Notes: generated from the letters alone by a model not told the origin. Counted from the stretch's first letter, positions 18,328-26,928 are shown. The stretch: 64,000 nucleotides of DNA from Chitinibacter sp046530675 (GCF_046530675.1 NZ_CP172558.1:372001-436000), one strand, 5' to 3'. Numbers and translations are program-made.

Positions 18328-19281
18328 TCAAACGGATTTACTCGCCAAATCAATTTGCCGAATCGATCCTGCGCCCTGCTCTTCACCCAACCAGACGCCG
18401 CTCGCAATATTGCGGCCGAGCAGTTGTCCACCTGATTTGAATTCAAATGGCGTACCCACGGCATTGACCGACAGCGCACCGATGCCGGCCTGTGCGAGTG
18501 TCTGGACTGTGTTCTGGCCAGCAAACCATAAATTGAGCAGGCCAAAGCTGCCATCACCCGCATCCAGCCAGCCGTTTTTGTCACTATCGAGAGCCGCCAA
18601 TTCGGCAAAACCTTGACCGGTACGCGGGCCAAACAGCTCGCTGCCGTTATCGGCCACACCATTGCCGTTTTGATCAACAAACAGCAGCGGCGCATCGGGC
18701 AGATTGAGCATTTCCTTGTGGCCGTCGCTATCGAGATCAAACGCCTGCTGTGCGCCAAAGCTGGAGTTGACGCCGTCCAAATCGAGCACCAGCGGGTCTA
18801 TCATCTGAAAGCGGGTTTGCGTCGCATAGAGCTCGCTGCGCGCCAGCGTGTAATCCACGGCAAATTGCCGCTCGCTACCGTCGCTCAGGCAAACTTTGCC
18901 GGACGATTGAAAGCTGCACGATTCAGTCGCTACGTGTACCGTTTTGGTTTCGATTGTTAAAACCTTATCCGGCAAATCGACTTCAGCTGGCCTAGCACTG
19001 GGCAAGCTTGGCTTGTCACAGTGGGACGGGGTAGGGAAACTCGTGGGCTGTGTGTCAAATAGCAGCTCCAGCAACGATTGCCAGCTTTGTCTTTGCAGCA
19101 CATGACTGTCTTTTTGCACCTGCGGCTCTGGTGGTTTTTCAATTTTTGCTGCGATAAATTGTCGCAACTGCTCGGCAAACTCGGGCGTCACGGGCTCTTT
19201 GCGAACTTCGAGCGTTTTCCAGCTGGTTTCTGCCAACTGGTGTTCCGTATTAAAGGAAATTTTGCTTTGACTGATTTGCAT
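18328..19281 (-). CDS. RTX/VCBS-like protein with EF-hand-type calcium loops
   Basis: 317 aa. Residues 1-150 are low in recognisable features. From about 160 the sequence DPLVLDLDGVNSSF, FDLDSDGH, FVDQNGNGVADNGSELFG and ALDSDKNGWLDAGD shows three Asp-rich loops (DxDxDG type) seen in the C-terminal parts of large RTX/VCBS proteins and in small stand-alone homologues. No signal peptide or membrane helix is visible. The function is unknown; calcium binding is inferred from the loops. Confidence 0.75.
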   Translation of the reverse strand: MQISQSKISFNTEHQLAETSWKTLEVRKEPVTPEFAEQLRQFIAAKIEKPPEPQVQKDSHVLQRQSWQSLLELLFDTQPTSFPTPSHCDKPSLPSARPAEVDLPDKVLTIETKTVHVATESCSFQSSGKVCLSDGSERQFAVDYTLARSELYATQTRFQMIDPLVLDLDGVNSSFGAQQAFDLDSDGHKEMLNLPDAPLLFVDQNGNGVADNGSELFGPRTGQGFAELAALDSDKNGWLDAGDGSFGLLNLWFAGQNTVQTLAQAGIGALSVNAVGTPFEFKSGGQLLGRNIASGVWLGEEQGAGSIRQIDLASKSV

Positions 19282-19417
19282 GATGAATCTCCGAAGGACG
19301 GGAAATCAGTCATGCATAAGCCATGCCAAAAATAGTCTGAACATATCGCAAAGCGGATTGCCGCTCACCCCTCCGGAAAACAGGCTGATTGGTCCGGCCA
19401 TCCAAAATACCCAATAC

Positions 19418-19466
19418 AGGTATCTAAACCAAAGCAATATACAAAATAAGCTACAGCCCTATACCC
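19418..19466. repeat. 49-bp palindrome, copy 6 (one end mismatch)
   Basis: Left end AGGTAT, right end exact ATACCC, 49-bp span. It lies in the 279-bp gap upstream of cysE; the rest of that gap shows no gene. Confidence 0.65.
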
Positions 19467-19560
19467 ATGCAGCAACCCATCAGCAAAACCCCCAAGCTTT
19501 CGAGCGACTCAAAAACCGAGTAAAATAGTCAATCATTCCCGAACCAAGAAATCCGCCGCC

Positions 19561-20313
19561 ATGCTAGACCGTCTGCGTGAAAACATCCGTGTGGTTTTTG
19601 ACCGCGACCCTGCTGCCCGCTCGACGCTGGAAGTGGTGACCTGTTACCCCGGATTTCACGCGCTGACCTTGCACATCGTTTCGCACGGCCTCTGGGTGAG
19701 GAACTGGAAACTCTTGGCGCGGATGTTTTCGCATCTCGCGCGCTGGCTGACCGGTATCGAAATCCACCCCGGCGCGACGATAGGCCGCCGCGTTTTCATC
19801 GACCATGGCATGGGCATCGTCATTGGCGAAACCGCAGAGATTGGCGATGATTGCACGCTGTATCACGGTGTCACGCTCGGCGGTACGTCGTGGAACAAAG
19901 GCAAGCGCCACCCGACGCTGGGTCAGGGCGTGATTATCGGCGCCGGAGCAAAAATTCTGGGGCCGATCACCTTGCACGACGGTGCCAAAGTCGGCTCGAA
20001 CGCCGTCGTCGTTAAAGACGTTCCAGCCAATGCCACCGCAATCGGCATTCCGGCTCGCATCCTCACCGAAGAAATCGAACAGGCTCGCGAGGAAAAAGCC
20101 GGGCAACTGGGCTTTTCTGCTTACGGCGTTGGCGCAGACATGAACGATCCGATGGTCAAAGCCATTCACGGCCTGCTCGATCATTCGGTTACCACGGATA
20201 AACGACTGGAAATGGTACTGGCGCGGCTCGAAGCACTCGGCGTCGACTGCAGCGACGAACGCGCAACAGCGGATAAATTCGATCCGACTTATTTGAACAA
20301 AATCGTCGATTGA
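19561..20313 (+). CDS. cysE: Serine O-acetyltransferase
   Basis: 250 aa. Acetylates serine to O-acetylserine, the carbon skeleton for cysteine and the inducer sensed by CysB. The left-handed beta-helix hexapeptide repeats run from GIEIHPGATIGRRVFIDHGMGIVIGETAEIG to IGIPARI, with the catalytic His of DHGMG and the HGVTLGG loop. It belongs to the short SAT form often found next to isc genes. There is only a weak ribosome site before the ATG. A tail of about 70 residues after the helix is variable in the family. Confidence 0.93.
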   Translation: MLDRLRENIRVVFDRDPAARSTLEVVTCYPGFHALTLHIVSHGLWVRNWKLLARMFSHLARWLTGIEIHPGATIGRRVFIDHGMGIVIGETAEIGDDCTLYHGVTLGGTSWNKGKRHPTLGQGVIIGAGAKILGPITLHDGAKVGSNAVVVKDVPANATAIGIPARILTEEIEQAREEKAGQLGFSAYGVGADMNDPMVKAIHGLLDHSVTTDKRLEMVLARLEALGVDCSDERATADKFDPTYLNKIVD

Positions 20314-20341
20314 GGCGTGAGGCTTCAAATCTTAAATTCAT

Positions 20342-20390
20342 GGGTATTGCCATACAATCCTTATTCAACAAGGCTTGCACAGCAATACCC
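20342..20390. repeat. 49-bp GGGTAT/ATACCC palindrome, copy 7
   Basis: Exact ends; the outer 20 bases pair at 16 positions. It lies between the convergent ends of cysE and tdh and may act as a bidirectional hairpin there. Confidence 0.9.
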
Positions 20391-20398
20391 TAAGCGTT

Positions 20399-21424
20399 TT
20401 ACGTCCAATCCAGAATCACTTTCCCGCTCTGCCCTGACAGCATCGCAGCAAAGCCCTGCTCGAAATCATCGACCTTGAAATGATGGGTAATCATCGGGCT
20501 GATATCGAGGCCGGATTGCAATAAGGCGACCATTTTGTACCAGGTTTCAAACATTTCACGACCGTAAATCCCCTTGATTTCCAGCCCCTTGAAAATCACC
20601 TGATTCCAGTCAATTGCCGTGTCGGCAGGCGGAATGCCGAGCAGTGCGATTTTGCCGCCGTTATGCATCGTGGCGAGCATCTGACGAAAAGCCTGCGGAT
20701 TGCCCGACATTTCGAGACCAACGTCAAAACCTTCGCTCATTCCCAGCTCGCGCATCACTTGCGTCAGGTCTTCTTTGCCAACATTGACCGCGCGTGTTGC
20801 GCCCATTTGTCTGGCCAGCGCCAGCCGGTATTCGTTGACATCGGTAATCACAACATGGCGCGCACCGACGTGCCGGGCAATCGCCACCGCCATAATGCCA
20901 ATCGGCCCGGCGCCAGTGATCAGAACGTCTTCGCCCACCATATTGAAACTCAGCGCGGTATGCACCGCATTGCCGAACGGATCGAAAATCGCCGCCAGAT
21001 CGTCGGAAATATCATCGGGAATCGGAAAAGCATTAAACGCCGGAATCACCAGATACTCGGCAAACGCGCCGGGACGGTTGACGCCGACGCCGACGGTGTT
21101 GGGGCATAAATGGCGACGCCCGGCGCGGCAATTACGGCAATGCCCGCAGGTAATATGCCCTTCGCCCGAAACGCGCTGGCCGATGGCAAAGCCTTTGACT
21201 TCCGACCCCATTCCGGCAACGACGCCAACGTATTCATGCCCGACGTGCATCGGCACCGGTATCGTTTTTTGCGCCCAGTCGTCCCAGTTCCAGATATGAA
21301 TATCGGTGCCGCAAATCGCTGTTTTGCGGATTTTGATCAATAAATCGTTATGCCCCAGTTCGGGCTTGGCCACCCGCGTCATTTCCAGACCGGGTGCAGC
21401 TTTGAGTTTGGCGATGGCTTTCAT
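20399..21424 (-). CDS. tdh: L-threonine 3-dehydrogenase
   Basis: 341 aa zinc-dependent medium-chain dehydrogenase that oxidises threonine to 2-amino-3-ketobutyrate with NAD. The catalytic zinc region CGTDIHIWNWDDW, GHEYVG, the structural zinc cysteines CGHCRNCRAGRRHLC and the Rossmann ITGAGPIGIMA are visible. Its ATG overlaps the kbl stop as ATGA, so the two enzymes are translationally coupled and together convert threonine to glycine and acetyl-CoA. Confidence 0.95.
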   Translation of the reverse strand: MKAIAKLKAAPGLEMTRVAKPELGHNDLLIKIRKTAICGTDIHIWNWDDWAQKTIPVPMHVGHEYVGVVAGMGSEVKGFAIGQRVSGEGHITCGHCRNCRAGRRHLCPNTVGVGVNRPGAFAEYLVIPAFNAFPIPDDISDDLAAIFDPFGNAVHTALSFNMVGEDVLITGAGPIGIMAVAIARHVGARHVVITDVNEYRLALARQMGATRAVNVGKEDLTQVMRELGMSEGFDVGLEMSGNPQAFRQMLATMHNGGKIALLGIPPADTAIDWNQVIFKGLEIKGIYGREMFETWYKMVALLQSGLDISPMITHHFKVDDFEQGFAAMLSGQSGKVILDWT

Positions 21425-22632
21425 TTCTCACCTCCAATCACGCCAAGCTGACGCCCAACTTTGGTAAAGGCGGCGACGACCTGATCGATTTGCGCCAAAC
21501 TGTGCGCCGCCGACATTTGCGTGCGGATTCGCGCTTTGCCTTTGGGTACGACGGGGAAGGAAAATCCGATGACGTAAACGCCTTCCTTGAGCAGTTCAGC
21601 CGCCATCGTCGCGGCGACTTTGGCATCACCCAGCATCACCGGAATAATCGGATGAGCGCCGGGAACCAGTTTGAAGCCTGCTGCACTCATTTTGTTACGG
21701 AAATAGTCGGCGTTGGCGGCGACCTTGGCGCGCAGCGCACGCCCCTCTTCGCTGCGTAAAATCTCCAGCACCTTGAGGCTGGCCGCAGCGATGGCCGGCG
21801 CGAGCGTATTGGAAAACAGATACGGGCGCGAGCGCTGGCGCAACAATTCGACGATCGGTTTGCGAGCCGCAATATAACCGCCCGAAGCGCCGCCGAGCGC
21901 CTTGCCCAGCGTGCCGGAATAAATATCGACGCGATCACTCACGCCGCACAATTCGGGCGTTCCGGCGCCGTTCTTGCCAATAAAACCGACTGCATGCGAG
22001 TCATCGACCATCACCAGCGCGCCATAACGCCCGGCCAGCTCGCAAATGCCGGCCAGATTGGCGATGATGCCGTCCATCGAAAAAACGCCGTCGGTGACGA
22101 TCAGCTTGAAACGCGCGCCCGCCTGATCAGCGGCGATCAGTTGCGCTTCCAGATCCATCATATCGTTGTTTTTGTAACGGAAACGCTGAGCCTTGCATAA
22201 GCGAATGCCGTCGATAATCGATGCGTGGTTAAGCTCATCCGAAATCACGGCGTCTTGCTCACCGAGCAGCGTTTCAAACACGCCGCCGTTGGCGTCAAAA
22301 CAGCTCGAATACAGAATCGTATCGTCAGTACCGAGCAGCGCCGAAATCGAGTGCTCCAGCTGCTTGTGAATTTGCTGCGTACCGCAAATAAACCGCACCG
22401 AAGCGCAGCCGTAACCATAATCATCAAGGCCCTGCTTGGCCGCAGCAATCAGCCGCGCATCATCGGCCAGACCCAGATAATTATTGGCGCAGCAATTGAT
22501 CACCTGCTCGCCTCCGGCGAGCGCGATTGCCGCACCTTGCGGGCCGGCAATCACCCGCTCCGGCTTTTCAAAACCATCAGTTCGAATCTGCGCCAGTGTT
22601 GCCGCCAGATGCGCGAGATAATCTGTTTGCAT
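21421..22632 (-). CDS. kbl: 2-amino-3-ketobutyrate CoA ligase (glycine C-acetyltransferase)
   Basis: 403 aa from ATG 22632 (MQTDYLAHL) with AGAGG 6 bp upstream; an in-frame start at 22662 would reach into a 49-bp repeat. PLP-dependent alpha-oxoamine synthase fold: CANNYLGLADD near the N-terminus, DDSHAVGFIGK, and the lysine motif GTLGKALGGASGG. It cleaves 2-amino-3-ketobutyrate with CoA to glycine and acetyl-CoA. It forms a two-gene operon with tdh. Confidence 0.95.
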   Translation of the reverse strand: MQTDYLAHLAATLAQIRTDGFEKPERVIAGPQGAAIALAGGEQVINCCANNYLGLADDARLIAAAKQGLDDYGYGCASVRFICGTQQIHKQLEHSISALLGTDDTILYSSCFDANGGVFETLLGEQDAVISDELNHASIIDGIRLCKAQRFRYKNNDMMDLEAQLIAADQAGARFKLIVTDGVFSMDGIIANLAGICELAGRYGALVMVDDSHAVGFIGKNGAGTPELCGVSDRVDIYSGTLGKALGGASGGYIAARKPIVELLRQRSRPYLFSNTLAPAIAAASLKVLEILRSEEGRALRAKVAANADYFRNKMSAAGFKLVPGAHPIIPVMLGDAKVAATMAAELLKEGVYVIGFSFPVVPKGKARIRTQMSAAHSLAQIDQVVAAFTKVGRQLGVIGGEK

Positions 22633-22648
22633 ACCCGACCTCTTCATG

Positions 22649-22697
22649 GGGTATATAGCCACAGATCAATTTATGATTGAACTGCAAAGATATACCC
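22649..22697. repeat. 49-bp GGGTAT/ATACCC palindrome, copy 8
   Basis: Exact ends at 49-bp span, just upstream of the kbl start in the kbl/iscR divergent region. Confidence 0.8.
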
Positions 22698-22843
22698 TTC
22701 TATTTTTCAATATTAAAAATTCACTGCTACGCTTGTGGCGTGTTAGGTTTGGTTTGCGAGTAACCAGACATCCATCATAAATCGGCCAAATCGCCATGGC
22801 TGTACGGGCATTCCTGCATTTGGTTTGCGTACAAATCCCGGAC

Positions 22844-22903
22844 AAAACCCGACTAATTCAGTCGGGTTTTTACTTGACCATTTTAGTCGGGCTTTGATAC
22901 CAT
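22844..22903 (+). promoter_or_regulatory. iscR promoter with two tandem IscR type 1 sites
   Basis: Site A (22844-22870) holds CCCGACTAATTCAGTCGGG, a full match to the type 1 IscR core GACT-R-WWW-Y-AGTC. Site B, 25 bp downstream (core 22876-22888), reads GACC-ATTTT-AGTC with one core mismatch. A -35 TTGACC (22875-22880) and a -10 TACCAT (22898-22903) are 17 bp apart and overlap site B. This is the layout expected for 2Fe-2S-IscR autorepression. Confidence 0.85.
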
Positions 22904-22934
22904 TGGGGCAGGATAAAAACAGCAAGGAAACCCC

Positions 22935-23411
22935 ATGCGCTTGACCACAAAAGGCCGCTTCGCAGTCACTGCCATGCTTGATTTGGCACTGCGTCAAGCC
23001 AATGGTCCAGTCACGCTGGCGGGCATCAGCGAGCGGCAGCATATTTCGCTCTCTTACCTTGAGCAGTTGTTTGGCAAACTGCGCCGTCGCGAGCTGGTCG
23101 AAAGCGTTCGCGGCCCCGGCGGCGGCTATTGTCTGGCACGCGCGGCGAGTGAAATCAGCGTCGCCGACATCATCCATGCCGTTGACGAACCAATCGACGC
23201 GACCCAGTGTGGTGGCCGCGAAAATTGCCGCGATGAATCGCGCTGCATGACGCATGATTTATGGACCGAGCTCAATACGACGATCCACGGATTTTTGTCT
23301 AATGTCACGCTGGCCAGCTTGATCGAGAAACAGCAGGAAAAAACCAAACGCTGCAGCGAGACGCTCAGCATTGTTAAAGATCAGCGCCAGAATCATTTGA
23401 ACGCGCATTAA
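22935..23411 (+). CDS. iscR: Fe-S cluster-sensing Rrf2-family regulator IscR
   Basis: 158 aa. The N-terminal winged helix (MRLTTKGRFAVTAMLDLA...GYCLARAASEI) binds DNA. The 2Fe-2S ligands Cys92, Cys98, Cys104 and His107 sit at the same numbers as in E. coli IscR. It represses the isc operon when loaded with a cluster and heads that operon here, 30 bp after the promoter region; two matching operators lie just upstream. AAGGAA precedes the ATG. The C-terminal tail after residue 135 is not conserved. Confidence 0.96.
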   Translation: MRLTTKGRFAVTAMLDLALRQANGPVTLAGISERQHISLSYLEQLFGKLRRRELVESVRGPGGGYCLARAASEISVADIIHAVDEPIDATQCGGRENCRDESRCMTHDLWTELNTTIHGFLSNVTLASLIEKQQEKTKRCSETLSIVKDQRQNHLNAH

Positions 23412-23463
23412 TTATTTCAAATTTCAAACTTATCAGCATGCCTATTGCACCGGAGCAAAGCTC

Positions 23464-24678
23464 ATGACTCAGCAAAAACCAATCTATCTTGATTACTCTG
23501 CCACCACGCCGGTAGACCCGCGTGTTGCCGCCAAGATGATTCCTTACCTGACCGAAATGTTCGGTAATCCGGCCAGCCGCTCGCACCCGTATGGCTGGGA
23601 GTCGGAAGCTGCAGTTGAAGAAGCACGTGAGGAAGTGGCCAAGCTGGTCAATTGCGACCCGAAAGAAATCGTTTTCACTTCGGGCGCGACCGAATCGATC
23701 AATCTGGCACTGAAAGGCGCGGCGCATTTCTATCAAACCAAGGGCAAACACGTCATCACGGTAAAAACCGAGCACAAAGCCACGCTCGACACCGTGCGCG
23801 AGCTGGAGCGCGAAGGCTTTGAAGCGACGTATCTGGACGTATTGGAAAACGGCCTGCTCGATCTGGAAGCCCTGAAAGCGGCGATCCGCCCGGACACGAT
23901 TCTGATTTCGGTGATGTCGGTGAACAACGAAATCGGCGTGATTCAGGACATCGCCACCATCGGCGAAATCTGCCGCGAACGCGGTATTGTGTTCCACGTC
24001 GATAGCGCACAAGCGACCGGCAAAATCGCGCTGGATCTGGCAACGCTGAAAGTGGATCTGATGAGTTTTTCAGCGCACAAAACCTACGGTCCGAAAGGCA
24101 TTGGCGCGCTGTATATCCGCCGCAAACCGCGTATCCGCCTGGAAGCACAAATGCACGGTGGCGGTCACGAGCGCGGTTTCCGCTCGGGCACACTGGCGAC
24201 GCATCAGATCGTCGGCATGGGCGAAGCTTTCCGCATTGCTCGCGAAGACATGGCGACCGAAAACAAACGCATCGGCGCGCTGCGCGACCGCTTGTGGAAT
24301 GGCCTGAAAGAAATCGAAGAAGTGCATTTGAACGGCGATATGGTTCACCGCGTACCGCACAATCTGAACGTCAGCTTCAATTATGTCGAAGGCGAATCGC
24401 TGATTATGGCGCTGAAAGACTTGGCCGTATCGTCTGGTTCGGCATGTACTTCAGCGTCACTTGAGCCATCGTATGTACTGCGTGCGCTGGGCCGCTCGGA
24501 CGAATTGGCACACAGCTCGATCCGTTTCACGATTGGCCGCTTTACCACTGAAGCCGAAGTCGATCACGCGATTGAGTTGTGCAAAGCCAAAATCGGCAAG
24601 CTGCGCGAACTCTCGCCGCTGTGGGATATGTTCAAGGAAGGAATCGATATTTCGACCATCGAATGGGCAGCCCACTAA
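23464..24678 (+). CDS. iscS: Cysteine desulfurase IscS
   Basis: 404 aa. PLP enzyme that takes sulfur from cysteine as a persulfide and passes it to IscU. It shows DYSATTPVDPRV at the N-terminus, the PLP lysine in SFSAHKTYGPKGIGAL, and the persulfide cysteine loop SSGSACTSASLEPSYVL, all typical of the housekeeping IscS group. A GGAG ribosome site lies 8 bp before the ATG. It is second in the isc operon. Confidence 0.96.
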   Translation: MTQQKPIYLDYSATTPVDPRVAAKMIPYLTEMFGNPASRSHPYGWESEAAVEEAREEVAKLVNCDPKEIVFTSGATESINLALKGAAHFYQTKGKHVITVKTEHKATLDTVRELEREGFEATYLDVLENGLLDLEALKAAIRPDTILISVMSVNNEIGVIQDIATIGEICRERGIVFHVDSAQATGKIALDLATLKVDLMSFSAHKTYGPKGIGALYIRRKPRIRLEAQMHGGGHERGFRSGTLATHQIVGMGEAFRIAREDMATENKRIGALRDRLWNGLKEIEEVHLNGDMVHRVPHNLNVSFNYVEGESLIMALKDLAVSSGSACTSASLEPSYVLRALGRSDELAHSSIRFTIGRFTTEAEVDHAIELCKAKIGKLRELSPLWDMFKEGIDISTIEWAAH

Positions 24679-24998
24679 ATCTGTCATCGCGGCGTGCGGC
24701 CGAGCGTTGTTGCCGACCTGCTTGTGGGCACTAGCCCACGGCGCAAATCGGCGCCTAGCTCGACCTTTCGGCGCGATGCAGATTGAATGATTAACAAACG
24801 GCGCGGCTTCGCGCCCTGTCTGGCATCACGATCCACGCCAATTTGATTGGCTTAAATCAGATTCAGGCAACTGATAAAATTTGAGAACAATACAAAAATT
24901 CGCTGGCAAGAAGCACAGCCGCAGACAGTACACCGAGTACGGCAAGGCGAAGCGACGCAGCGAGCGGATTTTTGTCTTATTACGAAGAGGCACACAAA
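24679..24998 (+). other. 320-bp iscS-iscU spacer
   Basis: No coding sequence is supported. The first about 110 bp are GC-rich with short palindromes (GGGCACTAGCCC); the last part is repeat family R copy A (24893-24977). The size is unusual for an isc operon and could separate iscRS from iscUA expression. Confidence 0.6.
24893..24977. repeat. Dispersed repeat family R, copy A
   Basis: Core GCCGCAGACAGTACA followed by GAGTACGGCAAGGCGAAGC, bounded by inverted CAAAAATTCGCT and AGCGGATTTTTG arms. It ends about 20 bp before the iscU start. Confidence 0.75.
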
Positions 24999-25382
24999 AT
25001 GGCATACAGCGAACAAGTACTCGACCACTACGAAAACCCGCGCAACGTCGGCGCTTTTGATAAAGGTGACGACACCGTAGGCACCGGCATGGTCGGCGCG
25101 CCCGCCTGTGGCGACGTAATGAAATTGCAGATCAAGGTCGGCGAAGATGGCCTGATCACCGACGCGAAATTCAAAACCTACGGCTGCGGTTCAGCGATTG
25201 CTTCATCATCACTCGTGACCGAGTGGGTCAAAGGCAAGACTTTGGACGAAGCTTTGGCGATCAAAAACACGCAAATCGCCGAAGAACTGGCTTTGCCACC
25301 GGTGAAAATCCACTGCTCGATTCTGGCTGAAGACGCGATCAAGGCGGCGGTTGAAGATTACAAGCAAAAGCACGGCAACTAA
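24999..25382 (+). CDS. iscU: Fe-S cluster scaffold IscU
   Basis: 127 aa from ATG 24999 with GAAGAGG 8 bp upstream. Cluster ligands Cys37, Cys63 and Cys106, the cluster-release Asp39, His105 and the HscA-binding LPPVK motif (99-103) are all in the canonical places. It builds 2Fe-2S clusters with sulfur from IscS and hands them on with HscA/HscB help. Confidence 0.97.
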   Translation: MAYSEQVLDHYENPRNVGAFDKGDDTVGTGMVGAPACGDVMKLQIKVGEDGLITDAKFKTYGCGSAIASSSLVTEWVKGKTLDEALAIKNTQIAEELALPPVKIHCSILAEDAIKAAVEDYKQKHGN

Positions 25383-25421
25383 TCTGAAGATTTTCAGATC
25401 TGAAGATCTGAAGGGCACCCG

Positions 25422-25470
25422 GGGTATAGCCCTGTAGCACAATCCCATCTTGAGCTACAGAGCCATACCC
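25422..25470. repeat. 49-bp GGGTAT/ATACCC palindrome, copy 9
   Basis: Exact ends; 16 of the outer 19 bases pair. It lies inside the isc operon between iscU and iscA, ending 4 bp before the iscA ribosome site, so a transcript hairpin could affect iscA translation or mRNA ends. Confidence 0.9.
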
Positions 25471-25484
25471 GAATGGAGTACACA

Positions 25485-25808
25485 ATGGCACTGACACTTA
25501 GCGAAGCAGCGGCAAACCACGTTGCCAACTTCATCAAGAAACGCGGCAAAGGCCTCGGCATCCGTCTGGCAGTCAAAACTTCGGGCTGTTCGGGCATGGC
25601 GTACAAGCTGGAATTTGTCGACGTTGAAAGTGACACCGATCTGGTATTTGAGAGCTTTGGCACCAAAATCTACACCGATGCCAAATCACTCGCTTACTTA
25701 GATGGCACTGAGCTGGATTACACCAAAGAAGGCCTGAACGAAGGGTTTAAATTCAACAACCCCAACGTGAAAAACGAATGCGGTTGTGGCGAAAGCTTCG
25801 GCGTTTAA
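25485..25808 (+). CDS. iscA: Iron-sulfur assembly protein IscA
   Basis: 107 aa from ATG 25485 (GGAG 6 bp upstream). A-type carrier fold with the three conserved cysteines Cys35, Cys99 and Cys101 (TSGCSGMAY and NECGCGESF). It carries iron or clusters to target proteins, mainly for 4Fe-4S maturation under aerobic conditions. Third of the assembly genes in the isc operon, separated from iscU by a 49-bp palindrome. Confidence 0.96.
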   Translation: MALTLSEAAANHVANFIKKRGKGLGIRLAVKTSGCSGMAYKLEFVDVESDTDLVFESFGTKIYTDAKSLAYLDGTELDYTKEGLNEGFKFNNPNVKNECGCGESFGV

Positions 25809-25913
25809 GTGCTTAAGCAAAAGTTTCCGCGCATTGTTGCTTCGCCTTGCCGTACTACCTGTACTGTCTGCGGCTTTGCGCCTCGCGGGAAAACTTTTGG
25901 GCAATTACTTAAA
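25807..25913. repeat. Dispersed repeat family R, copy B (inverted)
   Basis: Reverse orientation relative to copy A. It shows the AGTAC/GTACT core and CAAAAGTTT/AAACTTTTG arms. It fills most of the iscA-hscB spacer and overlaps the last two bases of the iscA stop codon. Confidence 0.75.
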
Positions 25914-25972
25914 GTCTGTGCTGCGGGCGATCTCGTCGCCCGCTTCTGCTGTTTCTCACTTCAAAGCTGATC

Positions 25973-26503
25973 ATGATCGATTTCGCGCAATCCCATTTCG
26001 TTCTCTTTGGCCTCACTCAGGCCTTCACCATCGACAGCAAAGAACTCGATGCACGCTATCGCGAGCAAGTTGCGCGCTATCATCCTGATAAATTTGCCAG
26101 TGCCGCCGATGCCGAACGTCGCGCCAGTCTACAAGCGGCAACGCACATCAATGAAGCCTACCAAACCCTGAAATCCGCCCTGCCACGCGCGCGCTATCTA
26201 CTGCAGCTGGCTGGCGTTGATACGCAGGAAGAAACCAATACGGCGATGCCGATGGATTTTCTGATGGCGCAAATGGAATGGCGTGAAAGCATTAGCGACG
26301 CGAAGGCGAGCAAAAACGTCGATGCGCTGGAAAACCTAGCCCGCGAAATGCGCGCCGAAATGCAGGCGCTCGAAGATAAACTCGCGACGCAAATCGACGC
26401 ACAACAAGACTTTGCGAACGCCGCGATGAGCGTGCGAAAATTACGGTTTATGGAAAAGCTTGATCAGGAAATTGGTGATGCAATCGAGGCGGTGTTGTAT
26501 TGA
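25973..26503 (+). CDS. hscB: Fe-S biogenesis J-domain co-chaperone HscB
   Basis: 176 aa. N-terminal J domain with HPD at residues 37-39 (ARYHPDKFASAADAERRA) and a C-terminal three-helix bundle that binds IscU. It stimulates the HscA ATPase and delivers IscU to it. Length and both domains are normal. It lies in the isc operon before a small unknown gene and hscA. Confidence 0.95.
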   Translation: MIDFAQSHFVLFGLTQAFTIDSKELDARYREQVARYHPDKFASAADAERRASLQAATHINEAYQTLKSALPRARYLLQLAGVDTQEETNTAMPMDFLMAQMEWRESISDAKASKNVDALENLAREMRAEMQALEDKLATQIDAQQDFANAAMSVRKLRFMEKLDQEIGDAIEAVLY

Positions 26504-26523
26504 TTTGCATGGATAAATAAAGC

Positions 26524-26868
26524 ATGAAAGCAATCATTAGCGAAACAATATTATGGCTATTAGTGATTTGCTTTTGCTTATTGCAACTTAAATTACTCTT
26601 ACCTCAATTTTGCTTCGGTGCCACAGATTTGGAAGAGTTCGAAAAATGTGGCGCATCTGCGGTAATGGATCGCTTTATGGGGTCTCTCATTTCAACTCCA
26701 GTATTTTTGTATGCGATCTGGAAAACTCTGGATAGAAATTGGCGCACTCGTTTAAGGCAAAGCTCAATTGAACGAAGCCAATGGATACGTCATTGGATTT
26801 TGTTGATAGGCGCAACTCCCGGTACGTTGATAGCATTTAATTTTCTGGGTCAGCTCATTCTTAAATAA
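26524..26868 (+). CDS. Unknown small membrane protein inside the isc operon
   Basis: 114 aa, not recognised. Three hydrophobic segments (about 7-30, 54-69 and 91-112) suggest an inner-membrane protein; a short loop holds C31 and C42. It starts 20 bp after hscB on the same strand and ends just before a 49-bp palindrome and a 149-bp MITE-like element, so it seems to have been added between hscB and hscA together with these repeats. Its AT content is higher than that of the isc genes. No function is proposed. Confidence 0.6.
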   Translation: MKAIISETILWLLVICFCLLQLKLLLPQFCFGATDLEEFEKCGASAVMDRFMGSLISTPVFLYAIWKTLDRNWRTRLRQSSIERSQWIRHWILLIGATPGTLIAFNFLGQLILK

Positions 26869-26872
26869 TCAA

Positions 26873-26921
26873 GGGTATATCCCTGAACCTCTTTACTGCA
26901 AAGCGTTTCAGGCATATACCT
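26873..26921. repeat. 49-bp palindrome, copy 10 (one end mismatch)
   Basis: Left GGGTAT exact, right ATACCT; 16 of the outer 20 bases pair. It begins 4 bp after the stop of the small membrane protein gene. Confidence 0.8.
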
Positions 26922-26928
26922 TAAAAAA

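Noticed and set aside
19564..20328. 254-aa frame antisense to cysE
   Set aside because: Covers cysE exactly on the other strand and shows no protein-like pattern.
22743..23255. 170-aa frame antisense to iscR
   Set aside because: Shadow of iscR; it covers the IscR operators and has no recognisable domain.
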